Shown in pieces: positions 1 through 9,046 of a stretch of 64,000 bases of DNA. Numbering within the stretch: position 1 is the stretch's first letter; each line of letters opens with the position of its first letter. The notes beneath the pieces were generated by a model. That model saw only the letters and a list, made by a program, of their open reading frames with translations. It did not search any database and was not told the origin of the DNA. Source of the stretch: JACKII01 sp041687435 (lineage in GTDB: Bacteria; Pseudomonadota; Alphaproteobacteria; Bin95); contig JAWLBX010000006.1 of the NCBI GenBank assembly GCA_041687435.1, positions 146,651 to 210,650 of the forward strand, written 5' to 3'. Position numbers and translations under genes: made by a program.

Positions 1-3000
1 CAAGGCGCTGGCGCAACAGCGCACGGTCGCCTTCGTCCGTTGTGTTATCCAACCGCTCTTGCAGAGATCGGATCAGCAGCCGCTGGTACATTGCGCGGTT
101 GGTGGCTGCTGCAATCCGGGCGCCTTTGACCGTGAACTGGCCGACCTCAATGCCCCCCGAGGTCTGCACCTGGTCAACCGTGAACGAAGCGAAGCTGATA
201 TTGGCCCGGTCGAACAGCGCCGCATTGTCCAACGGATTGTCGATATAGGATCGGCCGCTGACGAACTGGCGCCAGCCTATCGCCAATGCCAGCCCGAAAA
301 AGCTGCCGACCAATGGCGTCTTCATCTCCGCGCCAGAGAAATCCCCAATCCCGAGATTTAGGGTTGTCAGCACCGCCCGGCGCGCTGCGGCGGCAGCGGA
401 TGCGGTGGCAAAAACCGGCGTATCCACGGCCAACTTGCCAAGCGACGCCATTGCCCCCGTCAGGTCGATCAGGTCGCCACGGCGGAAATCGAGGTCCAGC
501 CGCAAGTCGTCGATTTCAACCGAACCGCTGCGCAGCGTGAACCCGCCTGCGATGAAATGGATGTGCGAAAGCCGCAGCTTGGGGGCGCGGATGGAAAGCC
601 GGTTTTCCTGCAGGTCCAGCAGAATATCGGCAATGTTGGGGGTGCTCGCCAGAAGCTGATCGCGGTTTTCGCTGGTTACCGCTTCGCGTTCTCCATTGGA
701 TTTGGCGACCTGCAGGCTGGAATGAATCCGTCCGCCCATCACCTCCTGCAACTGTTCCAGGTCGGCGGTGAGACGAACATGCGAAACCGACCGGTCCTCA
801 TAGTCGATCCCCATCATCCCAGACCCTGACGACAGCGAATCGCGGCTACGGGCGGTCACATACCGAAACTCACGCTCTTTCCAGGCCGAACCGAACAGCA
901 GGGTTAGCGTGCTGCCCTCGCCCACCTCCAGGCTGGGCTCGATCGGCTCCGGTGCCAGCCGCTTTGCGGCGGGGTCATAAAGCCGGAAGCGTTCGGTAAT
1001 GCCTGCCGGCGCCGGTTGCCCGGCGTCGTGCAGCAGTTTGGAATATGAAAACACATAGTCAAATTCACCCGCTGCGCGCGCCAGTTCGATCAGGGCAATC
1101 AGCCTGCCCTCGGCTTGGTCATCATGCGCGGCAGCAGCCCAGAGCCGGTCATCGTTGATGCGTTCGCGGATGGATGCAGCGGCTTCGGCGTTCCGGAAAT
1201 ACGTGTAACCCGCTTCCGCCAGCGTCTGGTTCGAAAGCTTGTCGAGCATCCTTGCCCACGGCTCGCCCTCTTCGGAAGCGGCAATGGCGACACGGTCCGC
1301 TTCCGGCAGGGCTCGGGCCAGTTGGAAGGCCAGAAACGCCTCGTCGGGCTCCACGCTGTCGGTGGTAAAAAACAGAAAATGCGACTCGCGCAGCAGGCGC
1401 ATGATCTGCACCCGCCCCAGCACCGGGTCTCGCGCGTTCACAATGGCCGCTGCATACCGCCAAGTCTCGCGCGCGGCCAGCATTGCCGGCGGCAGGGAGG
1501 CCAGGAATGGCCCCAGCAGGCCTTCCGCATCCAGTCGCCGGACGACGGTGGCCAGCACGGCATCCGCCCGCGCCGGCCGTTTCGGGTCGAACACGCTTGG
1601 GTCTGCCTGGGCAATGGCGAGCAGGCGGTCCCAACGCGCCTGCGGATCTTCGGCATCCCCCTTCGCCGCCGCTTCGCGGAACAGGGTGAGGGTTTCGCCG
1701 ACCAATTCCGCCTCGCTGCCGCGCAGGCCGCCGGGGGCATAAAGACGCTCGGCCTCGATCAGTCTGCCGTCGGCGTTGCGTGCGACCTCCGGCAGTTCGA
1801 AATCCGGTGACTCCCGGAAGGCTCGCGGCAATGCGTCCAGCATACGCCGCAGCGCCTTGCCATCCTCCAACTGGCGGAAACGGTCGCGCTGGCCGAACGG
1901 CATCGCCATGACAATGTCGTAGGCCAGCATGGCTTCATGCTTATCCACCCAACCGAAAATCCACCAGCCGGGGTCCAACAGGTCTTCTACCAGGGCCAAA
2001 TTGCGGTGCGGCTCCCGCGCAGAGACCAGTTGCCGGAACGGCTCCCGAAATTCGGGCAGGCGCCGCGCCTCTTCCGGTAGGGCATCGATCAGGCGGTCGA
2101 TGGCGTCTGCTTCGTCCAGATTGGCCGCGATGATGCGCAATGCAGCGGCGGAAAGCACCGGCGGCGATTTGGCTGGCTCCGATTTATTGGGCTTCGGCGA
2201 TGGCGGGCTTTCTTTTTCGGTCTTGGCACGCTCGGCCAGTTCCTCGGTTTCAGCCTCAGTTGGCGCCGTGGCCTCGGCCTCGTTGCGCGGATCGTTCCGC
2301 ATGCGAACGTTCAGATTGGCGATCAATTGCAGGGCCGCCTTCGCCCCCTCCGCGCCGGGAGACTCCAGCAGGCGCAGCAGTTCGCTCACCAGATCCAGCA
2401 CGCGCGCTTTCACCTTTTTGTCACCCAGGACAACGGCGGACGAACGCTGCTCCTCGGCCAGCGCCTGTTCCCTGCGCGCCATCTCCGCGTCGTATTCGCC
2501 GGGAACGGTGCGGCGCAGCTCGCGGATGTCGGACTTGCGGTCGCCTTCGGCCAGCTCCGTCTGGGCGGATCGCGGCAGGTTGTGGTAGATGCGCTGCACC
2601 GCGATCAGTTCAGGCGCATTCAGATTGTCGAACGGCAGGTCGGCCAGCGCCTTTTCGTCCAACTGGCCGATATCGTCCTCCGTCAGGCCGGCGAGTGCGG
2701 CGATCACCTCGCGGCGGAAGCGGTCGTAATGGCCGGTGTTCACCTCGCGAATCAGGCGCAGGCGGGCCTTGTCCCCCAACGCGCCGACAAGCGCCGCGGC
2801 GGTCTCGAACGCCAGCGGCTCCAGCACCCGCAGCACGTGCTGGACCTCGCCATCGGTCACGATCAGATCGTCGAGGATCGCCTCGATCATTCGCAGTTCG
2901 CGACTGTAGTTCTTCGCCACCAGGCTTTCGAGCCTGACCACCGCCTTCGGTGGGCTTTTCTGGCCGGCGTCGAGGGCAGGCTGGGTCCAGCGTTCCAGCG

Positions 3001-3424
3001 GCCGCAGCAATGGCCGCCCCAGGCCCGCCGCCATGGCGTTCGCGTCTGCCTCCGCCTCCGCCCGGCGGAGCGAGGGGCTGCCGATGCCTTCGGCCAGACG
3101 CGCCTGCGCGGCATGGGTCAGTTCGTGCGCCAGCAGCGCGCGGCCACTGGCGCCGGTGGGGTCGAAGCCGGCGGGGTCGAGTTCCACCAGATTGCCGAGG
3201 GTCCGCCCGCGCGCGCCACGCGCCTTAACTGACTGCCCTGCCGGTTGGTCGATGGCAACGGTGAGGCCGTCCAGCTTCAGGCCCAGCGCGTCGGCAAAGG
3301 TGCGCACCAGGGCTTCCGTCGCCGCGGTCCGCACCTCCGGCATGCTGCCGTCGAGACGCAGCCGGCTGTCGCTGGCCTTTGCTTCAGCCGGCTCTAGGGT
3401 GGGAACCGTGGCGGTCTTGCTCAT
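1..3424 (-). CDS. Giant DUF4157 (eCIS core domain) protein, 3' end outside window
   Basis: The frame is open from an ATG at 3424 to the left edge, so at least 1141 residues are visible and the C-terminus is missing. Residues 100-104 read HELTH, the HExxH zinc-metalloprotease signature of DUF4157, the domain most characteristic of eCIS loci. After it comes a long, mostly helical, Ala/Leu/Glu-rich middle with an acidic Pro/Lys-rich linker near residue 400. The last ~250 visible residues alternate short hydrophobic strands (for example LRLSHIHF and GSVEIDDLRLDLD), a beta-repeat look. The start overlaps the stop of the upstream gene (ATGA), so translation is probably coupled. DUF4157 proteins are thought to be eCIS cargo or loading factors; whether this one cleaves anything is unknown. 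Confidence 0.85.
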   Translation of the reverse strand, partial: MSKTATVPTLEPAEAKASDSRLRLDGSMPEVRTAATEALVRTFADALGLKLDGLTVAIDQPAGQSVKARGARGRTLGNLVELDPAGFDPTGASGRALLAHELTHAAQARLAEGIGSPSLRRAEAEADANAMAAGLGRPLLRPLERWTQPALDAGQKSPPKAVVRLESLVAKNYSRELRMIEAILDDLIVTDGEVQHVLRVLEPLAFETAAALVGALGDKARLRLIREVNTGHYDRFRREVIAALAGLTEDDIGQLDEKALADLPFDNLNAPELIAVQRIYHNLPRSAQTELAEGDRKSDIRELRRTVPGEYDAEMARREQALAEEQRSSAVVLGDKKVKARVLDLVSELLRLLESPGAEGAKAALQLIANLNVRMRNDPRNEAEATAPTEAETEELAERAKTEKESPPSPKPNKSEPAKSPPVLSAAALRIIAANLDEADAIDRLIDALPEEARRLPEFREPFRQLVSAREPHRNLALVEDLLDPGWWIFGWVDKHEAMLAYDIVMAMPFGQRDRFRQLEDGKALRRMLDALPRAFRESPDFELPEVARNADGRLIEAERLYAPGGLRGSEAELVGETLTLFREAAAKGDAEDPQARWDRLLAIAQADPSVFDPKRPARADAVLATVVRRLDAEGLLGPFLASLPPAMLAARETWRYAAAIVNARDPVLGRVQIMRLLRESHFLFFTTDSVEPDEAFLAFQLARALPEADRVAIAASEEGEPWARMLDKLSNQTLAEAGYTYFRNAEAAASIRERINDDRLWAAAAHDDQAEGRLIALIELARAAGEFDYVFSYSKLLHDAGQPAPAGITERFRLYDPAAKRLAPEPIEPSLEVGEGSTLTLLFGSAWKEREFRYVTARSRDSLSSGSGMMGIDYEDRSVSHVRLTADLEQLQEVMGGRIHSSLQVAKSNGEREAVTSENRDQLLASTPNIADILLDLQENRLSIRAPKLRLSHIHFIAGGFTLRSGSVEIDDLRLDLDFRRGDLIDLTGAMASLGKLAVDTPVFATASAAAAARRAVLTTLNLGIGDFSGAEMKTPLVGSFFGLALAIGWRQFVSGRSYIDNPLDNAALFDRANISFASFTVDQVQTSGGIEVGQFTVKGARIAAATNRAMYQRLLIRSLQERLDNTTDEGDRALLRQRL

Positions 3425-3702
3425 CGTTTGAGCCCCTTCGCCACCTCTGCCGCCAGCCTCCGCCCGAATTCCTCCGGCGGCAGCCGCGGCGAGGCGTTCA
3501 GGTCAAGGGGACAGAGCGCCGAGGGCCCGCGCAGGTCGCCAGTTCCCAGGCCCGCCAGCGCTTCCGGCAGTGCCGCCTCGAAGCTTGCCGCAGCCCGCAG
3601 GCCATAGGCGCGGCTGACGCCGGTGATGGCGAGCGTACCGATTTCGACCGTAACGGGCGGGCTTGTTGACGGGTTGGCCGGCTTGTCGTTCACGGCGCCC
3701 AT
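3421..3702 (-). CDS. Small uncharacterised eCIS-operon protein
   Basis: The protein has 93 residues from ATG 3702. That start lies inside the 3' end of the ATPase gene (13-base overlap), and the stop overlaps the start of the DUF4157 gene. An upstream in-frame start at 3747 would lengthen it but would overlap the ATPase much more. It has a short disordered Pro/Ser N-terminus, then VTVEIGTLAITGVS and an amphipathic helix rich in Ala and Leu, and ends in a basic helix (FGRRLAAEVAKGLKR). No signal peptide or membrane segment is visible. I recognise no named family; small proteins of this shape next to the eCIS ATPase are common, so a structural or chaperone role is inferred only from position. 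Confidence 0.7.
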   Translation of the reverse strand: MGAVNDKPANPSTSPPVTVEIGTLAITGVSRAYGLRAAASFEAALPEALAGLGTGDLRGPSALCPLDLNASPRLPPEEFGRRLAAEVAKGLKR

Positions 3703-5567
3703 CCTGCAATTTCCGTCGGGGAGACAGATTTCTCCAGGTTGGCGCATTCGATCAGCGCGCTTTGCAGCAGGTGATCCATGGCGATGGGCCGACCAGTGTC
3801 GGCAGCCAGAAAGGCCGCATTTACGGCGACGTTGCGGATATGGCCGGCAGTCAGTTCCAGCCTCGCCAGTTTCTCCCAGGCGAGTTCGTCCAGTTCCGCG
3901 CTGTCCGGGAACACGCCCTGCCAGATGCGCAGGCGGGCGGCGTAGTTCGGGAACGGGAAGGTCACGGCAAAGCGGATGCGGCGGACGAACGCCTCGTCCA
4001 GCGCGCTGCGCATATTCGTGGTCAGAATGGCGAGGCCAGCATAGGCCTCCATCCGCTGCAGCAGGTAGCTGACCTCGATGTTGGCATACCGGTCGTGCGC
4101 GTCGCCCACTTCGGAGCGCTTGCCGAACAATGCGTCGGCCTCGTCGAACAGCAGGATGGCGCCGGTGCCCTCGGCGGCGTCGAACAGGGCACGCAGGTTC
4201 TTTTCGGTCTCGCCGATATACTTACTGACCACGGCGGACAGGTCGATGCGATAAAGATCAAGTTGCAGCGCGCGGGCAATCACCTCTGCGGCCATGGTCT
4301 TGCCGGTGCCGCTTGGCCCCGCGAACAGGGCGGAGATGCCGAGGCCGCGGTTGGATTTTCCGCCGAAGCCCCAGTCCTGATAGACCTTGTGCCGGTGTTT
4401 GACCTGCGCCGCTAGGGTATGCAGCGTCGCCAGCGACTCCTCCGGCAGCACCAAGTCGTCCCAGCCCGCCACCGGCTCGATACGTTGGGCGAGATTGCCG
4501 AGCCGCGGACGGGCGCTGCCGCGGCAGGCCTCCCATAAGTCCTGTTCCAGATGCCGGTTATCCTGCCCAACCTTGGCGGCGAGCGTGCCGATCTCTGCCT
4601 CGGCCAGGTCGAAGGTTTGGGTTAGCGCGTCGATGGCGCCGTTCATCCGCCGCGCCTGCCCGCCTAGCGCACGGCGCCAGAGCTGAGCCTGTTCCGTGCG
4701 GTCCGGCGCCGGAATGTGCAGGGCAGGCCAAGCGGGGTCAGGGGCCGGCGGCTCCTGGCCAGCTATGACCACCGGGCCGGGCTGACCGGCTAGCAGATGG
4801 GCGAGCCGATGCGAATGCTCCTCCCCTTCCGCCTCGACCAGCAGCAGCGCGCCAGTCAGCCGGGCCTCGCGTTCCCAAAAGCGGGCGAAGGTTTCTCGCT
4901 CGGTCGCGGCGGCGGGCAGGTCGGCGGGCGCGAGGCGCCAGACCGGACACTCACCCGCGGCCTCGCCAACCGCCATGCGCAGGTCGGGGAGATGGCGGCC
5001 GGAAAGGACAACGCCCTGTGTCTGTGGCTGGGCCAAATGGGCGGCGATGCGCTCAGCCTGACGGCGGAGAGCTTCCGCCGGACGCGGCATGTCCGCAAGC
5101 CGGCGCAGGTAGGGCGTTAGGCGCTCGTCGATGCCATCGCCGCCAAACAGCGCGTGCAGCACCCGCTCGTCGATGCGCAATTCAGAGGCCAGCACGCGTT
5201 CCGGCGCGGTCAGGCTGACAAGGCGCAGGCGGCGGAGCGGCCGTTGCGGCGCGGTCGCGGACCAGTCCGGGTTTTCCAGCGCCGCCAGGGCGAGGCCAAA
5301 GCTGGCAAAGGTGGCGCGAGGGTCGCCCGCCGCCTTCGCGGCCAGCGCCGCAATCTCCGCATTCAGTTCCACCCCGATGGCGAAGGTAAGAACGTCGGTT
5401 TCGAACAAGGTAAGGCCGAGCCGCTCCGCCAGCGCCGCAATCGGGCCTGCGGTGCGGGGTGGCAAGGCCCTTTCCTCATCCAATGCACCGGCGATAGCAT
5501 GGGCGATCCGGGTGAGTTCCACGCCGAGGGCCGTGTTGTCGGTGGCATCTGACATGGAAACCGGCAT
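3690..5567 (-). CDS. AAA+ ATPase of the contractile injection system (Afp15/Pvc15-like)
   Basis: The protein has 625 residues. The C-terminal half is a classical AAA+ module with Walker A GPSGTGKT near residue 416, Walker B ILLFDEAD near residue 470, and an arginine-finger region with FVRRIRF. The N-terminal ~340 residues are an Ala/Leu-rich helical region typical of this eCIS family. In Afp and PVC particles the homologous ATPase is needed for stable particle assembly and is not part of the final tube. ATG 5567 has GGAGG about 10 bases upstream and overlaps the upstream stop by one base. An internal ATG at 5555 is an alternative start. The 3' end overlaps the small downstream gene. Confidence 0.93.
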   Translation of the reverse strand: MPVSMSDATDNTALGVELTRIAHAIAGALDEERALPPRTAGPIAALAERLGLTLFETDVLTFAIGVELNAEIAALAAKAAGDPRATFASFGLALAALENPDWSATAPQRPLRRLRLVSLTAPERVLASELRIDERVLHALFGGDGIDERLTPYLRRLADMPRPAEALRRQAERIAAHLAQPQTQGVVLSGRHLPDLRMAVGEAAGECPVWRLAPADLPAAATERETFARFWEREARLTGALLLVEAEGEEHSHRLAHLLAGQPGPVVIAGQEPPAPDPAWPALHIPAPDRTEQAQLWRRALGGQARRMNGAIDALTQTFDLAEAEIGTLAAKVGQDNRHLEQDLWEACRGSARPRLGNLAQRIEPVAGWDDLVLPEESLATLHTLAAQVKHRHKVYQDWGFGGKSNRGLGISALFAGPSGTGKTMAAEVIARALQLDLYRIDLSAVVSKYIGETEKNLRALFDAAEGTGAILLFDEADALFGKRSEVGDAHDRYANIEVSYLLQRMEAYAGLAILTTNMRSALDEAFVRRIRFAVTFPFPNYAARLRIWQGVFPDSAELDELAWEKLARLELTAGHIRNVAVNAAFLAADTGRPIAMDHLLQSALIECANLEKSVSPTEIAGWAP

Positions 5568-6862
5568 CAGAGCGTCACCTCCGGCCCGTCATAAACGCCA
5601 TTGCCATCCACGGTCAGGGTACTTTCCGCACCATCGACCGATATGCGGATCAGGTATGGGCCGCGCTGCAAGCGGTTGAAGGCGAAGCCTATTTGAGTAA
5701 CTTCGCCAATGTTGGCAGCGGCACCATTGTTCGGCGGCGCGGCGAGACGGTGCATTGGTCCGCCACCAGCCGTGTTGAGCAAAACGGAAACCTTCTGTTC
5801 CCGGCCAACCGGCGGGTTAACCGTCAGGCTGACAGTGCCGCTCGATACCGGCTGCCCGTCGGCGACATCGACGGAGGCAATGGCGACATTGCTGGCGGTG
5901 ATTGCCGGGCGCAAGGTCAGCGGCAATGTGTTCGAGACTTCCACTGCCGGCGTTGTCGGCGCCGGTCCAAGCGACCGGGTGCGAACGGCGCGGATCGGCT
6001 GCAACCCTGCGCGCGGCGGCGGCGCCATCGCGGCCAAATCGAGTTGGATCCGTGCCGTGCCGACATCACCAACGGCTGGCGTCACCACAGCCTCGCCAAG
6101 TTCGACAGAAATCTCCCCCGGAACAAAGCCATTGCCCGCCAGAATGATCGTGGCGGCCCGGGTGATGGGATCATTGACGCCGGATGCCGCCACGACGCTG
6201 GCCAGTTCGACATTGGCCACGGGCAGCGCGCGGCCCGCGGGCGCGCGGACTGGCGGCGCAGAGGCACCGGCCGCGCGCGGGTCGATCAGAACAACGGACG
6301 CTTTGAAGGCCATGGTCGGCCGGTATTGGCCCTGGATCGCCGACCAAAGCCGGGACATTTCCTCGCTATCGACGGCTTCCGGCAGAATTTTGATGAGTTC
6401 GATCTGCGCCTCGATACCGGAATTGCGCAACGCAGCCGGCACCAGCGCATCCGGTGGGTTTGGCGAGAGGGCGCGGGCGATGGCGCGGCGGGTCAGCGTT
6501 GCGTTCTCGTGCAGGGCGAGCGCGGCATGGCCCAAAAGCATCTCCGCCCAGAACGGGTCGGTGCCGTACGCAGTGATCATGTAATGCAAGTCGAGCGCAA
6601 GCGGCGGGCCGGAGACCAAATCGCCCGCGGCATTGCGGCTTGGAAGGTCGGCATTTCGGAAAGCCGCGTTGGGTGTGACCTGATGCAGGAAAATGTTGAC
6701 CTGGGTCGGCTCGGCGCCACCGGGCGGGATCACGCGGTCTGGTGGCATCGCTGTCACCTGGATGTTGCCGGTCACGTCCGAAACCTGCGCAGCGGAAAGC
6801 GCCTCCAGAATGGTGCGGCGGATGACGGCGCTAACCGCAGCGATGGCATATCCGTCGCTCAT
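5567..6862 (-). CDS. DUF4255 cap/terminator protein (Afp16/Pvc16-like)
   Basis: The protein has 431 residues. Residues 1 to about 195 match the DUF4255 (Pvc16 N-terminal) pattern: an AIAAVSAVIRR opening, a VNIFLHQVTPN segment, LDLHYMITAYG, and a helical WAEMLLGHAALAL stretch. The remainder (about 200-431) reads as two beta-rich Ig/IPT-like repeats (for example ITRAATIILAGNGF and VASVDV-type strands), longer than the minimal Afp16. In Afp and PVC this protein caps the tube and sheath and fixes length. Its ATG overlaps the stop of the upstream gene (ATGA), and its stop overlaps the ATPase start by one base, so the genes are tightly coupled. Confidence 0.9.
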   Translation of the reverse strand: MSDGYAIAAVSAVIRRTILEALSAAQVSDVTGNIQVTAMPPDRVIPPGGAEPTQVNIFLHQVTPNAAFRNADLPSRNAAGDLVSGPPLALDLHYMITAYGTDPFWAEMLLGHAALALHENATLTRRAIARALSPNPPDALVPAALRNSGIEAQIELIKILPEAVDSEEMSRLWSAIQGQYRPTMAFKASVVLIDPRAAGASAPPVRAPAGRALPVANVELASVVAASGVNDPITRAATIILAGNGFVPGEISVELGEAVVTPAVGDVGTARIQLDLAAMAPPPRAGLQPIRAVRTRSLGPAPTTPAVEVSNTLPLTLRPAITASNVAIASVDVADGQPVSSGTVSLTVNPPVGREQKVSVLLNTAGGGPMHRLAAPPNNGAAANIGEVTQIGFAFNRLQRGPYLIRISVDGAESTLTVDGNGVYDGPEVTL

Positions 6863-7740
6863 GACCGGCGCCCCTCCAGGTTGGCAAGAAAGCGGTCCAG
6901 ATCGGGGGTGGCAGTCGGCTGGGCCGATCGTGAGGGGGCCGGGGCGGCGCGCGGCGGCGCGACACGAACCTCCAGCCGGTCGATGCGGACAACGACCGGC
7001 GCGGCTTGCAGCGGCTCCGGACTGGGCTCGCGGACCGGCCTGGCAGGTTCACGTATCGGCGGTGCCGGATGCTGCGGTACCGCCTGCCTTGCCTGCCGAA
7101 TCTGTAGCTCCGGCGTCTGGGTGGGTGCACCCTGGCGCCGAACCGTCCCATCCGCCTCATCCGCGGCACGAATGGCCTGCGGCACCACCGGCTGAGTTTC
7201 CGGCGCTGGCTGGGAGCCTTCTGCGGTTACAACCCGCTCCATTACCCGCTCATGGTGGTAGTGATGCTCGACCGTGTGATTTGCCTCGGCCGGTTGCAGG
7301 GGGGCCGGTTGCGGCGGGGATGCCGGACCGGCCGGCGGTGCAGGCAGTCTCGTCTGAAAATGCTGCAATGGCGGCTCAGTTGCGGGGGCGAGGCCCGGGC
7401 GGAACCTGGTTAGCCCGGTTTGCGCAGCGGCAAGAGTGCCCGGCACCGGCGGAGATACGCCGGCGGGACCGCTGGTATCAGCGGCTGGTGCACGCTCGGC
7501 TGGGGAAGAGACGGGGGTTGCCGAGGGCGGCGGCGCGAATCGGGTCGATGCCGGATCAGGCGCTGACGGCTCGGACCAACGCTGCCTTGACGCGCGCACG
7601 TCCCGCTCCGCATCCACCTCAAACAATCCAGCCTCCCCAGCCAGACCGGGCACAGGCTCGAAGCGTGCCGGCGCATTCGGGCGGAGGCCGCTGTCTGATG
7701 CGGTGATGCGGGCGGCTAGTCGGGCGAGAAAGTCGGTCAT
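6859..7740 (-). CDS. Proline-rich eCIS linker protein
   Basis: The protein has 293 residues from ATG 7740, which overlaps the upstream stop (ATGA). The N-terminus MTDFLARLAARI is an amphipathic helix. Residues ~60-250 are low-complexity Pro/Ala/Gln/Arg with one HHYHHE histidine patch. The C-terminus carries a short conserved-looking strand (RIDRLEVRV) and a closing DLDRFLANLEG helix. The pattern of an N-terminal helix, disordered Pro-rich linker and C-terminal IxRLEVRxxxP plus LDxxL tail recurs in eCIS genes placed just before DUF4255, so I assign it to that group from memory of the pattern. Function is unknown; tethering of assembly factors is a guess. Confidence 0.75.
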   Translation of the reverse strand: MTDFLARLAARITASDSGLRPNAPARFEPVPGLAGEAGLFEVDAERDVRASRQRWSEPSAPDPASTRFAPPPSATPVSSPAERAPAADTSGPAGVSPPVPGTLAAAQTGLTRFRPGLAPATEPPLQHFQTRLPAPPAGPASPPQPAPLQPAEANHTVEHHYHHERVMERVVTAEGSQPAPETQPVVPQAIRAADEADGTVRRQGAPTQTPELQIRQARQAVPQHPAPPIREPARPVREPSPEPLQAAPVVVRIDRLEVRVAPPRAAPAPSRSAQPTATPDLDRFLANLEGRRS

Positions 7741-8474
7741 CCGGCCGCGATCTCCAGATAGGCACGCCGGCGGATCGGCGACAGCGCCAGTATGTCCGCC
7801 TCGCGCCAGCCATAGGCCCGGGCGAGCTGATCCACCTCCCACAAAAGCCGGTTGGCAGCAGCGGAAAGCTCCTGCCAAATGAAAGCGGGCGGGTCGAACG
7901 GGGTTTCAAATGCCGTGCCGCATTCCGGACAGGTCAGCGTGAACACGATAGCTGCCAGCGGATCGAGCCCCTCCAACGCCTCCGCCACCGCCACGGCTGC
8001 ATCCGCCGGAACGGGCGCGGGCTCACCTTCCACAGTCTCGCAATGGGTAACGCAGAAAGCGAGAAGCGCCGCACGAGCACTTTCGATATCGCCAAGGCCG
8101 TACTCAAAGGCCAGCGCCGCAAGGTCGCCTGCGGTTGGCGCGCGCACCGTCAACCGCAGGCCCGCGTGGACGAGTTCAACGGAATGCGGCGCCGCCGACG
8201 GTGCGGCGGCCACCAGATCCTGCACGGCAAAACTGGCCTCCACCTGGACAGCACAGGCCGGGCAATTGCCGCGTGCCTCGATCGTCTCTCCAATCAATGC
8301 ACGGCGGAGTTCCAGCAGACGGCGGTCGCGCTGGCCAACCGGGCACGCCTCCACTGTGGCAAGCGGCTCGCTGACAGCGCTGGCCACAATGGCCGAGCCC
8401 CTGCGCTCCGGCCTGACGGCGGCGGCCTCCTCCCAGATCCGAAGAACCGCCGCGCCCGAGTCTTGCTCCAGCAT
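7737..8474 (-). CDS. T4 gp26-like baseplate protein of the eCIS
   Basis: The protein has 245 residues from ATG 8474, which is preceded by AGGGGAG. It has two CPxC pairs: GNCPAC near residue 84 and LTCPEC near residue 191, which look like a zinc ribbon assembled from two halves. The C-terminus WREADILALSPIRRRAYL is the hallmark end of phage and eCIS baseplate proteins of the gp26-like family. The likely role is a hub or baseplate component. It follows the tube gene by 25 bases and overlaps the next gene by ATGA. The family call rests on motifs seen by eye. Confidence 0.8.
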   Translation of the reverse strand: MLEQDSGAAVLRIWEEAAAVRPERRGSAIVASAVSEPLATVEACPVGQRDRRLLELRRALIGETIEARGNCPACAVQVEASFAVQDLVAAAPSAAPHSVELVHAGLRLTVRAPTAGDLAALAFEYGLGDIESARAALLAFCVTHCETVEGEPAPVPADAAVAVAEALEGLDPLAAIVFTLTCPECGTAFETPFDPPAFIWQELSAAANRLLWEVDQLARAYGWREADILALSPIRRRAYLEIAAG

Positions 8475-8499
8475 AGCGGACTCTCCCCTATCGCCGGGT

Positions 8500-9021
8500 T
8501 CAGGCCGGCTCCACGAACGAGGGTTCTTCCGGTTCGCCGACCTCGTAATCACGTTCCCAACCCTCGTTTTCCAGCTTCAGCATCTGGATGGCGACGGCAT
8601 TGGCGTTGGCGTCCAGATCGGGCAGGGCCTGGAATTCCGACACCCAGCAGCGGAAGATTTTGTAGGCAATCGCCTTCTGCCCGGCCTCGTTATAGACCTC
8701 CAGGATGACCGGCTTGCGGAAATCCTTGAGCGAAACCTCTTCCCCGACCGAGCCGAAATTCCAGACCTTGTTGGCCCAAATCTCGAATTCCGGGTCATGC
8801 GTAACGCCACGCTCCAGCGTGATCGCCTCGTATTCGGTGCGGCCGGGCGATTTGCGGCTGGTGGACGGGTCGCCGCCCTCGCGGTGTTTCACCACCTCCG
8901 TCGTGCGTTTCAGGGCGCTGACCTTGCTGACGCCAGCCACATAGCGGCCGTCCCATTTCACGCGGAATTTGAAGTTTTTGTATGGATCGAAACGGTTCGC
9001 GTTGACGCTGAATTGAGCCAT
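8500..9021 (-). CDS. Contractile injection system tail tube protein (gp19 family)
   Basis: The protein has 173 residues from ATG 9021; a longer in-frame start at 9033 adds only four residues. The FDPYKNFKFRVKWDGRYVAGVS opening region, followed by a KHREGGDPSTSRKSPG loop and the EAITLERGVTHDPEFEIW core, is typical of T4 gp19-like tube subunits (Afp1/5, Pvc1/5). Subunits stack as hexamers to form the inner tube that is driven out by sheath contraction. Its place directly after the sheath gene, 25 bases away, fits. Only one tube gene is visible in this window, whereas Afp and PVC have two. Confidence 0.94.
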   Translation of the reverse strand: MAQFSVNANRFDPYKNFKFRVKWDGRYVAGVSKVSALKRTTEVVKHREGGDPSTSRKSPGRTEYEAITLERGVTHDPEFEIWANKVWNFGSVGEEVSLKDFRKPVILEVYNEAGQKAIAYKIFRCWVSEFQALPDLDANANAVAIQMLKLENEGWERDYEVGEPEEPSFVEPA

Positions 9022-9046
9022 GACTGTCTCCACTCACTCTATTAAC

